Assembly: GCF_000720175.1 (NCBI RefSeq) | Contig: NZ_JOIX01000077.1 | Span: 1-36,015 of the forward strand | DNA from: Streptomyces sp. NRRL S-337 | Lineage (GTDB): Bacteria; Actinomycetota; Actinomycetes; Streptomycetales; Streptomycetaceae | Length of the DNA: 36,015 nt | Reading direction: 5' to 3' | Part shown: positions 7,810 through 13,906 of the stretch, piece by piece | How the letters are laid out: each line of letters begins with the position of its first letter | Numbering within the stretch: the first letter of the stretch is position 1 | Made by a program: the position numbers and the translations under genes | The notes under the pieces: generated by a model | Seen by the model: the letters and a program-made list of their open reading frames with translations, nothing else | Database searches by the model: none | Told to the model about the DNA's origin: nothing

Positions 7810-8724
7810 ATGCAGCAGGACTTCCACCAGGCCCCGGACGGCGCCCGCATCGCCACCTACACCTGGCTGCCGGAGTCCGGCCGGCCCCGGGCCCTGGTCC
7901 AGATCGCGCACGGCGCCGCGGAACACGGCCGGCGCTATGACCGCTTCGCCCGCTTCCTGACCGGTCACGGCTACGGCGTCCTCGCCTCCGACCACCGCGG
8001 CCACGGCGCCACCGCCGCGTCCACCGGCGGCCGCGGCGTGGTCGGCGAGGACTCCTGGCGCGCGATCGTCGCCGACCTCAAGGCCCTCGGCGACCACGCG
8101 GCCACCGCCCACCCAGGCATCCCGCTGGTCCTGCTCGGCCACAGCCTGGGCTCCATGCTGGCCCGCGACTACGCCCAGGAGTACGGCGCCGACCTCGCCG
8201 GCCTCATCCTCAGCGGCACCTTCCGCACCCTCCCCGGCCTGGACATCGAGGCCGCCACCGCCGAACTCGACGAGGAGATCGCCCGGGACGGCCGGACCGC
8301 GCCCTCGTCCTTCATCCCCCGCACCTTCCGCTCGTTCAACGACGCCTTCCCGCACCGCACCGGCTACGAATGGCTCTCCCGCGACCCGGCCGAGGTGGAC
8401 GCCTACGTCGCCGACGAGGACTGCGGATTCCCGTTCTGCGCCGGCCTCGCGCGCGACTGGGTGCGCGCCATCCGCAAGATCAACGACCCGGCGCACCTGG
8501 CCCGGATCCCCCGCGGGCTGCCCGTCCACATCGCCGTCGGCGCCCAGGACCCCTGCCACGCGGGCCTGACCCTGGTGCACGAACTCCTGGAGGACTTCCG
8601 CTACCTCGGTACCCGCGAGCTGACCTGGAAGGCCTACCCGGACGCCCGGCACGAGATCCTCAACGAGACCAACCGCGACGAGGTCCAGGACGACCTGCTG
8701 GCCTGGCTCGACAAGCACATCTGA
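7810..8724 (+). CDS. Alpha/beta hydrolase (monoacylglycerol lipase/lysophospholipase-like)
   Basis: 304 residues, no signal peptide, so probably cytoplasmic. The oxyanion region IAHGAAEHGRRYDRFARFL and the ASDHRGHG motif are typical of the serine aminopeptidase S33 / monoacylglycerol lipase subgroup. The nucleophile is Ser112 in GHSLGS, the acid is probably Asp247 in GAQDPC, and the base is His281 in ARHEIL. The ATG at 7810 has AGGAG eight bases upstream and is preferred over upstream in-frame codons. The gene is divergent from the exported amidohydrolase. It converges on the transketolase pair with only nine bases between the two stop codons, so read-through between them is likely. The likely reaction is ester hydrolysis of an acylglycerol or lysophospholipid; the exact substrate cannot be read. 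Confidence 0.88.
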   Translation: MQQDFHQAPDGARIATYTWLPESGRPRALVQIAHGAAEHGRRYDRFARFLTGHGYGVLASDHRGHGATAASTGGRGVVGEDSWRAIVADLKALGDHAATAHPGIPLVLLGHSLGSMLARDYAQEYGADLAGLILSGTFRTLPGLDIEAATAELDEEIARDGRTAPSSFIPRTFRSFNDAFPHRTGYEWLSRDPAEVDAYVADEDCGFPFCAGLARDWVRAIRKINDPAHLARIPRGLPVHIAVGAQDPCHAGLTLVHELLEDFRYLGTRELTWKAYPDARHEILNETNRDEVQDDLLAWLDKHI

Positions 8725-8733
8725 GAACGAGGA

Positions 8734-9642
8734 TCAGGAGCCGGCCGGCAGGAATGCCGCGATCCGCTCCCGCAGCCCCCGCACGTCCAGGCCGTGCGCC
8801 GCCAGGTGCTCGTCGAGCTGTCCGTACCGGCGCAGTTCCCGGCGGCCGACGCCGAGCCCCAGCACCCGGTGCGGCCGGTCGGCCAGCGCGTCGTTGGCGA
8901 ACCGGGTCGACGTCCCGGCCAGATACGGCTCCACGATCACCACGTCCGAGGCGTCCGCGGCCCCGGTCGCGGCCCGCAGCCCCTCGCCGTCGAAGGGCCG
9001 CACGGTCGTCGCGTAGAGCACGCCGACGTCCAGGCCCTCGGTCGCGGCGAGCACGTTGTCCAGCATCGGGCCGACCGCCACGACCACCCCCCGGCGGCCC
9101 TCCCGCAGCCACTGGAAACGGGCGCCGTCCACCACCCGCGGCGCCTGGTTGACCTGCACCGACAGCCGTACGTACACCTTGTCGTCGCCGGCCGCCGCGG
9201 CCTGCCGCAGCAGCGTCTCGGCCTCGTCCGGGTGCCCCGGGACGTGCACGGTCCAGCCGTCGAGCGTGTCGAGCAGCGCGATGTCACCGGGCGACATATG
9301 GGTGTAGCCCCCGCTCGGCCAGTCGTACGAGCCGCCGGCACTCACCAGCACCCCGCCCACGCCCTGGTGGCCGAAGTCCAGCTTCACCTGCTCGAAGGGG
9401 CGCTCCACGAGGAAGCTGGCGAAGGTGTGCATGATCGGCCGCAGCCCGGTGAGCGCCAGCCCGCCGCCCACGCCGATCAGCAGCTGCTCCCGGATGCCGA
9501 CGTTCACCACCCGGTCCGGGTGCCGCCCGGCCGCCGCGGCGAAACCGTCCACGCCGATGTCGGCGAGGACGACCGCCAGCCGGGGGTCGTCGTCCAGCAG
9601 TTGCGAGGTGACCGAGGCGAAGCGCTCACGCATGGTGTCCAT
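8734..9642 (-). CDS. Transketolase, C-terminal subunit (pyrimidine-binding and C domains)
   Basis: 302 residues. This is the second half of a split transketolase: the pyrimidine-binding domain carries the DIGVDGFAAA stretch and the cofactor-activating glutamate region (VNVGIREQLLIG, Glu near residue 49). The transketolase C domain follows (VLYATTVRPFDGEG, then VVIVEPYLAGT). It must pair with the upstream-encoded N-terminal subunit to make the thiamine diphosphate site. Transketolases transfer a two-carbon ketol unit in the non-oxidative pentose phosphate pathway; split forms are common in secondary or specialised sugar metabolism. ATG 9642 is chosen with AAAGG nine bases upstream; GTG 9645 and ATG 9633 are alternatives. 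It lies 51 bp downstream of the N subunit gene, in the same direction. Confidence 0.88.
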   Translation of the reverse strand: MDTMRERFASVTSQLLDDDPRLAVVLADIGVDGFAAAAGRHPDRVVNVGIREQLLIGVGGGLALTGLRPIMHTFASFLVERPFEQVKLDFGHQGVGGVLVSAGGSYDWPSGGYTHMSPGDIALLDTLDGWTVHVPGHPDEAETLLRQAAAAGDDKVYVRLSVQVNQAPRVVDGARFQWLREGRRGVVVAVGPMLDNVLAATEGLDVGVLYATTVRPFDGEGLRAATGAADASDVVIVEPYLAGTSTRFANDALADRPHRVLGLGVGRRELRRYGQLDEHLAAHGLDVRGLRERIAAFLPAGS

Positions 9643-9693
9643 CACAGAAGGCCTTTCTCGAAGCTCTGGTGGGGAGAGGCGGGGACCGGGCGG

Positions 9694-10419
9694 TCAGGCG
9701 TTTTTGGGCTCGACGCGGGCGACCACGGCATGCGGACGGCCCGGGTGCGGTGCGGTGAACGCCTCGCACAGGGCCCGGTGGTCACGGCCGTGCACGGTGG
9801 CCACGGACCAGCCGGCGGTCTCGAACCGGGCGGCGATCCCGCCGCGCCAGCCGTGCGTGGCCGAGGAGTTGTCGATGACCAGGGTGTGCAGCCGGTCCAG
9901 CCCCGCGGCGCCCGCGTAGGCCAGTGCCTCGTGGTTGCTGCCCTCGTCCAGCTCGGCGTCCCCGATCAGCACCCATACGGCGGGGTCCTGGCGGCCCTGC
10001 GCCCGCAGCCCGAGCGCGGTGCCGACGGCCAGCGGCAGCCCGTGTCCCAGCGATCCGCTGCCGATCTCGGCACCGGGCACCAGCAACCGGTCCGGGTGGT
10101 GGCCGAGCGGCGAGTCGTACGAGCCGAAGCCCGGCAGCCAGTCGACGGGGAAGAAGCCCTTGGCGGCCAGGACCGCGTAGTAGGCCATCGGGCCGTGACC
10201 CTTGGAGAGCAGGAAGCGGTCGCGCTCGGGGTCGGTGGCGCGCTCGGGGGAGACCCGCAGCACCCGGTCGTAGAGCACCCACAGCGCGTCCAGCGTCGAG
10301 GTCGCGGCCGGACCGTGCTTCTCATCCCCCGTCATCAGGCTCATCAGCGCGGGGAGTTCGGCGAATTCCGTCCGTGTCGTCTTCGGGTCCGCGGTGGCGG
10401 TGTGCGTCGTCTGCGTCAT
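9694..10419 (-). CDS. Transketolase, N-terminal subunit (thiamine diphosphate-binding domain)
   Basis: 241 residues, roughly the length of the first domain of a classical transketolase. Visible hallmarks are LSKGHGPMAYYAVLAAKG (substrate/cofactor His motif), GSLGHGLPLAVGTALG, and the thiamine diphosphate motif GDAELDEGSNHEAL ending in the VIDNSSATHG segment (GDG-type motif with Ala in place of Gly). It completes an enzyme with the adjacent C subunit. ATG 10419 has no Shine-Dalgarno sequence. A -10-like CACGCT ends 7 bases before the ATG, so the transcript may be leaderless. The promoter region contains an overlapping pair of perfect dyads (see separate entry), suggesting control by a MerR-type activator. 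Confidence 0.9.
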   Translation of the reverse strand: MTQTTHTATADPKTTRTEFAELPALMSLMTGDEKHGPAATSTLDALWVLYDRVLRVSPERATDPERDRFLLSKGHGPMAYYAVLAAKGFFPVDWLPGFGSYDSPLGHHPDRLLVPGAEIGSGSLGHGLPLAVGTALGLRAQGRQDPAVWVLIGDAELDEGSNHEALAYAGAAGLDRLHTLVIDNSSATHGWRGGIAARFETAGWSVATVHGRDHRALCEAFTAPHPGRPHAVVARVEPKNA

Positions 10420-10426
10420 GCCACCG

Positions 10427-10457
10427 AGCGTGCAACCTCAAGCCCACTTGAGGTCAA
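10427..10457 (-). promoter_or_regulatory. MerR/SoxR-type operator-promoter of the split transketolase operon
   Basis: The plus strand has CCTCAAG-CCCA-CTTGAGG at 10436-10453, a perfect 7-4-7 dyad with the arms of the classical SoxR box (CCTCAAG-N4-CTTGAGG). On the minus strand a -35-like TTGACC (10457-10452) and a weak -10 CACGCT (10432-10427) flank it with a 19-base spacer. That overlong spacer with the dyad inside is the signature layout of MerR-family activators. A second dyad, CACTTGA-GG-TCAAGTG, overlaps at 10445-10460. The layout is visible in the sequence; the identity of the regulator is inference. Confidence 0.65.
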
Positions 10458-10463
10458 GTGCGA

Positions 10464-10757
10464 TCAGACCTGCCCCGGCTTGAACACGTCCTGCTCGATG
10501 AGGAGCTTGTCGATCCGGGCCTTGTCCACCCGGTTCGTCACCTCGGCCACCTCCTGCCGGTCGCGCACACACTTGGCCAGCGTGAACGCCGAGGACACCA
10601 CGAAGATCAGCCCCAGCGCGAGGAACCCGCGCTCCCAGGGCCCCACCGGCAGCTTGAGGATCCCGATCACCAGCGCCGCCAGCGACAGTCCGAAGGAGAT
10701 CGCGGCCTGCACGAAGAAGGCCGTCGTGGTCGGCCGCTGAATCGATGGAGTAGTCAT
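10464..10757 (-). CDS. YiaA/YiaB-family inner membrane protein
   Basis: 97 residues. Two transmembrane helices are visible: FVQAAISFGLSLAALVIGIL (residues about 14-33) and a second from FLALGLIFVVSSAFTLAK (about 42-60). They are joined by KLPVGPWERG, the family-typical loop, and followed by a charged tail with RDRQE and a VDKARIDKLL helix. The family is small, widespread and of unknown function. ATG 10757 gives the family's usual length; the frame stays open upstream to 10964 but that part has no coding character. There is no Shine-Dalgarno. A -10-like CACGCT ends 6 bases before the ATG, so a leaderless mRNA is plausible. An 18-bp palindrome sits about 42 bases upstream of that putative +1. 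Confidence 0.82.
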   Translation of the reverse strand: MTTPSIQRPTTTAFFVQAAISFGLSLAALVIGILKLPVGPWERGFLALGLIFVVSSAFTLAKCVRDRQEVAEVTNRVDKARIDKLLIEQDVFKPGQV

Positions 10758-10790
10758 GCGCGTAGCGTGGCCGCGCGGTGACACCGGCGC

Positions 10791-10808
10791 ATGAGTACGG
10801 GTACTCAT
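10791..10808. promoter_or_regulatory. 18-bp perfect palindrome, candidate activator site upstream of the YiaA/B gene
   Basis: ATGAGTAC-GG-GTACTCAT is a perfect 8-2-8 inverted repeat. If the YiaA/B gene is leaderless (+1 = 10757), the centre lies at about -42.5, the classical position of an activator overlapping the -35 box. No good -35 hexamer is seen there, which fits activator dependence. The binding protein is unknown; a LuxR-type response regulator is one guess. Confidence 0.5.
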
Positions 10809-10921
10809 CCGGTCCGGCCCGCCGCCGCGACGTTCCCCCGCAATGTGGCAGCACCGACCCTCTGACATGCGGTATTGTTCTCGTGCACGGCCAGCCGGGA
10901 CCTCCCGGCCGGAACGGGCAC

Positions 10922-10998
<77 letters not shown>

Positions 10999-11017
10999 GC
11001 GATTTCTCGTAGGTCGG

Positions 11018-11049
11018 AAGCCGTCTTCTCTTCGGAGGAGGCGGCTTTT
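11018..11049 (+). terminator. Rho-independent terminator of the tRNA-Pro gene
   Basis: A 13-bp stem (11018-11030 with 11035-11047) closed by a TTCG tetraloop, with two G-T wobbles, is followed by TTTT. This is a textbook intrinsic terminator 19 bp after the tRNA CCA end. Confidence 0.88.
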
Positions 11050-11207
11050 GCGTTGCCCGGGAAGGGGGTCCGTGGCGGGTGCGGGCGTCGTTGGTCCAAC
11101 CGTCACTCAACTCCCGGTTAAGGCCGAGCGTCCTCACTGTCCGTAAGGGGACTGGTGCGGCGCGTTCTTCGCATGACAGGATGAGCACTGCGAGCCCGGC
11201 GGCTTAA

Positions 11208-11230
11208 CCAACCGTTGGGACGTTCGTTGG
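11208..11230. promoter_or_regulatory. Candidate operator dyads upstream of the XRE regulator
   Basis: CCAAC-C-GTTGG (11208-11218) is a perfect 5-1-5 dyad, followed at once by another CGTTGG half-site (CGTTCGTTGG, 11221-11230). A related dyad GTTGG-T-CCAAC lies at 11090-11100. They are 26-36 bp upstream of the XRE gene start and could be autoregulatory sites for it. Short dyads can arise by chance, so confidence is low. Confidence 0.35.
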
Positions 11231-11255
11231 GGCTGTCGACGGGGGGACGGTAGGC

Positions 11256-11744
11256 ATGGCCATGGGGGGCGAAGGCCGGTCCAAGGGGGCGGGCGCCACG
11301 CTCGCGGAGCGGCTCAACCACCTCTTCGCCAACATGCATCCGCCCGGCGCCCCGTACACCAACGCCTACGTCGCCGAGGAGATCAGCGCCGGGACGGAGG
11401 AGTACGGCGGGGTCCGGGTCACCGAGCAGTACCTGTCGATGCTGCGCAACGGGAAACGGACGAATCCGAGTCCGGAGCTGCTGCGCGCGCTGGCCAAGTT
11501 CTTCGCGGTGCCGGTGGGTTACCTCCTCGGGGACCTCTCCCAGCCGCAGGTGGCGCGGGTGGAGGAGGAGGTCCGGTTCCTCGCCGCGATGCGGGACCAG
11601 CGGGTGCGGGCCATCGCGCTGCGCTCCGTCGGGCTGCCGCCGGAGGTGCAGGACAGCCTGACCACGATCATCTCGCAGTTCCGGCAGCAGATGAACCTGC
11701 CGGCCGATCCGCCGGAGCAGGGTGGTGATCGGCGCGGTGAGTGA
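11256..11744 (+). CDS. XRE-family helix-turn-helix regulator paired with a metallopeptidase
   Basis: 162 residues. An N-terminal helix (ATLAERLNHLFANMHPP) leads into a Cro/C1-type HTH over residues about 25-90: TNAYVAEEIS, then RVTEQYLSMLRNGKRTNPSP as recognition helix and turn, then LLRALAKFFAVPVGYLLGD. A helical C-terminal segment (VARVEEEVRFLAAMRDQRVRAIALR) could dimerise. This form is typical of actinobacterial regulators encoded just before an ImmA/IrrE-like peptidase and a polytopic membrane protein, as here. The ATG at 11256 has a G-rich Shine-Dalgarno-like run (GGGGGGACGG) upstream; ATG 11262 is an alternative. In analogous pairs the peptidase cleaves or antagonises the XRE repressor, but that is not demonstrated for this subgroup. 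Confidence 0.88.
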   Translation: MAMGGEGRSKGAGATLAERLNHLFANMHPPGAPYTNAYVAEEISAGTEEYGGVRVTEQYLSMLRNGKRTNPSPELLRALAKFFAVPVGYLLGDLSQPQVARVEEEVRFLAAMRDQRVRAIALRSVGLPPEVQDSLTTIISQFRQQMNLPADPPEQGGDRRGE

Positions 11745-11817
11745 CACGGTGGGCACCGTTGAACGCGGCCGGCTCTTCGCCACCTGGAGGCAGGCCGGAG
11801 ACGAGGACGGGACGAGC

Positions 11818-12456
11818 ATGCGAGTGGGGCAGATACGCAGGCGGTGCAAGCGGCTCATCAAGGAGCTCGCGCTGCCCGCCGTCACCGATCTGCGCGGGAT
11901 GTGCGACGTCGTCGCGGCCCGGGTGGAGCGGCCCGTGCATCTTGTGCCGATGAGCCTGGGCGGGGTGGTCTCGGGCATGACGGCCGTCACCGACGACGGC
12001 TACTGGGTCTTCTACGAGCTGCGCACCTCGCCCTGGCATCAGGCGCACATCGTGCTGCACGAGCTCGGTCACCTCCTGCTGGGGCACGGTCAGGACCCGG
12101 CCGTCACCGAGGAGGCGCTCAAGATCTGGACGCCCTCGGTCGACGTCGCCACCGCGATGCGGCGGATGGGTCTGACCATGGGCTTCGCCCGGCACCACGG
12201 CTACGACAACCTCGCCGAGCGGGAGACCGAGGTGCTCGGCACGCTCCTGATGGAACGGGTCGCGCCCTCGGCCGCGGAACACGAACTCCCGCTGGAGGGA
12301 CAGGCCGCCGAGCTCGCGGCGGCGCTCGGGCCCGCGCTGCAGCACGTACGGCGGGAGCGCGACCGGGCGGCCGGCGGGGACGGCACGGCCGACGGGGTCG
12401 ATGACCGGGACGGTGCGGGGCGGGCCGGGGACGAGGACGGGGGTTCGCGTGTTTGA
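11818..12456 (+). CDS. ImmA/IrrE-like HExxH metallopeptidase
   Basis: 212 residues from ATG 11818, where the family's usual N-terminus begins (MRVGQIRRRCKRLIKELALP). GTG 11737 would add 27 residues and overlap the XRE stop, so a coupled longer form is possible. The zinc-binding motif is HELGHLLLGHG with the first His near residue 81, preceded by the WHQAHIVLHE helix. A later Glu in the LAERETEVLGTLLMER helix is a candidate third ligand, as in IrrE/ImmA. The tail from about residue 175 is low-complexity, Gly/Asp-rich and probably disordered. By analogy it would act on the XRE regulator encoded upstream, possibly under control of the membrane protein encoded downstream, whose GTG start overlaps its stop by 8 bp. 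Confidence 0.85.
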   Translation: MRVGQIRRRCKRLIKELALPAVTDLRGMCDVVAARVERPVHLVPMSLGGVVSGMTAVTDDGYWVFYELRTSPWHQAHIVLHELGHLLLGHGQDPAVTEEALKIWTPSVDVATAMRRMGLTMGFARHHGYDNLAERETEVLGTLLMERVAPSAAEHELPLEGQAAELAAALGPALQHVRRERDRAAGGDGTADGVDDRDGAGRAGDEDGGSRV

Positions 12457-13669
12457 CGTCATCTACCTGTCGTTCGGGCTGGCCGCCTGGGCGATCGTCG
12501 GCTACAAGTCCGTCGCCTGGTTCCGCGACCGCAGCAACACCGACCTCGGGCTGGCCTGTCTGATGACCGGCGGGGTCGCGACGGTCTTCCTGTTCTCCGC
12601 GCCCAGCCTCTACCGCGCCTTCGACCGGCTGACCGGCGTGGCCAACCTCGCCATGGTCTTCCTCTACTCCTCCGTGGTGGTCTTCGCGGCCGGTGCGCTG
12701 GTCCTGCTGCTGCGCTGGACGGCCGGCGAGGGGCCGGCGGCCAGGGCGCGGGCCCGGGCCAGGGCGCGGATCGCGGTCGGGGGAGTCGCGGTGTTGTGGG
12801 CGGTGGCGATCGCCGGGTTCGCCGTCGGCCGGCCGGACGCCGTCGAGCACCCCCGCGATTTCAGCACCGCCTACACCGACTCGCCCGGAGTCATGCTCTT
12901 CCTGATGCTGTATCTGGCCATCTTCGGATCGAGCCTGGCGGGCCTGGGGACGCTCTGCCCCCGCTACGCCGCCCGGCTCGGCGGTACGCATCTCGCCCGG
13001 GGCCTGCGGGTGCTGGCCGTCGGCTGCTGGCTCGGCCTGGTCTACTGCGCCTGCAAAGTCATCGGCTTCGTCCTCTCCTGGACGGGCCACCCCGCGCTCT
13101 GGCTCTCCAACGGGGTGGCACCGCTGAGCGCCTCGGTCGCCGCGATCCTGGTGCTGGCCGGGTTCGCGCTGCCGGCCGCCGGGCCCCGGGTCGCCGCCTG
13201 GCGCCGGCTGCGCCGGCTGTCCCCGCTCTGGCGGACCGTCACCGCGCAGACCCCCGAGGTCACGATGGAGACCTCGGCGTGGTCCGTACGCTGGCCGTTC
13301 GCCGATCTGGAGTGGCGGGCCAACCGGCAGATGGCGGAGATACGGGACGTCCAGCGCGGGATCCGCCGCCATGTGGAGTCCGACGCGGTCGACGTCGCCC
13401 GGGAACGCGCCCGCGCGGTCGCCCTCGACGACCGGCAGCTGGCCGCCGTCGCCGAGGCCGCCGCGCTCCGCCGGGGCCTGGAGAACCGCGCGGTGGGCCA
13501 CGTCCCGGCTCACGGCGCCGACAGCGTGGTGGTCGCGAGCGGCACCGAACCGGCCGAACTCGCCGCGGAGTACGAACACTTGGCGCTGGTCGCGGACGTC
13601 TACCACTCACCGCTGATCGATACCGTGCTGACCGAGCTCCGGCAGCGCAGCGCGGCGGCGCGCGGCTGA
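12449..13669 (+). CDS. Polytopic membrane protein, MAB_1171c-like, with cytoplasmic C-terminal half
   Basis: 406 residues from GTG 12449, overlapping the peptidase stop; G-rich sequence lies 6-10 bases before it. About seven hydrophobic segments occupy residues 1-255: YLSFGLAAWAIVGYKSVAWF, LACLMTGGVATVFLFSA, LAMVFLYSSVVVFAAGALVL, IAVGGVAVLWAVAIAGFAVG, VMLFLMLYLAIFGSSLAGLG, VLAVGCWLGLVYCACKVIGF and SVAAILVLAGFALPAAG. The rest (about 265-406) is soluble and helical with many Arg/Glu residues. This is the MAB_1171c/DUF6545-like type that follows XRE-peptidase pairs in actinobacteria. The name 'transporter' sometimes used has no support here; a seven-helix sensor is equally plausible. It is the last gene of the operon, followed by three hairpins. 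Confidence 0.82.
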   Translation: MFDVIYLSFGLAAWAIVGYKSVAWFRDRSNTDLGLACLMTGGVATVFLFSAPSLYRAFDRLTGVANLAMVFLYSSVVVFAAGALVLLLRWTAGEGPAARARARARARIAVGGVAVLWAVAIAGFAVGRPDAVEHPRDFSTAYTDSPGVMLFLMLYLAIFGSSLAGLGTLCPRYAARLGGTHLARGLRVLAVGCWLGLVYCACKVIGFVLSWTGHPALWLSNGVAPLSASVAAILVLAGFALPAAGPRVAAWRRLRRLSPLWRTVTAQTPEVTMETSAWSVRWPFADLEWRANRQMAEIRDVQRGIRRHVESDAVDVARERARAVALDDRQLAAVAEAAALRRGLENRAVGHVPAHGADSVVVASGTEPAELAAEYEHLALVADVYHSPLIDTVLTELRQRSAAARG

Positions 13670-13697
13670 GGCGGCGCGGCCGGCACAGAGACGGGGT

Positions 13698-13819
13698 GGC
13701 CCGGCACGGGGGTCCGGGCCGCCCGGCACGAAGGAGGCGGCACCGGTCCGTGCGGACCGGTGCCGCTGCCCGTTGACCTGCTCGCGCGCAGGCGGTGCCG
13801 CTTACGCGCGCGGCACCGC
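13698..13819 (+). terminator. Cluster of three hairpins after the XRE-peptidase-membrane protein operon
   Basis: Hairpin 1 is 13698-13704 with 13714-13720 (7 bp). Hairpin 2 is 13737-13750 with 13753-13766 (perfect 14-bp arms, sterically 13 bp with a 4-base loop). Hairpin 3 is 13792-13800 with 13811-13819 (perfect 9 bp). Hairpin 2 is the obvious terminator. The arms of hairpins 2 and 3 share GCGGCACCG/CGGTGCCGC, so mutually exclusive pairings are possible. Nothing else is visible between 13670 and 13890. Confidence 0.7.
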
Positions 13820-13894
13820 TCGCCCAACGGGGCCCGTGGGTACGCCGGTGCGGTCGGATGGCGCACGGCAGCAGGTGGCCCGCCGCAAGCGCCC

Positions 13895-13906
13895 TACAGT
13901 CGGACC
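13895..13906 (+). promoter_or_regulatory. -10 element of a leaderless promoter for the cytochrome P450 gene
   Basis: TACAGT at 13895-13900 matches TANNNT and is separated by 6 bases from the ATG at 13907, where no Shine-Dalgarno is present. Transcription would start at or within one base of the ATG. No convincing -35 is seen. Confidence 0.5.
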
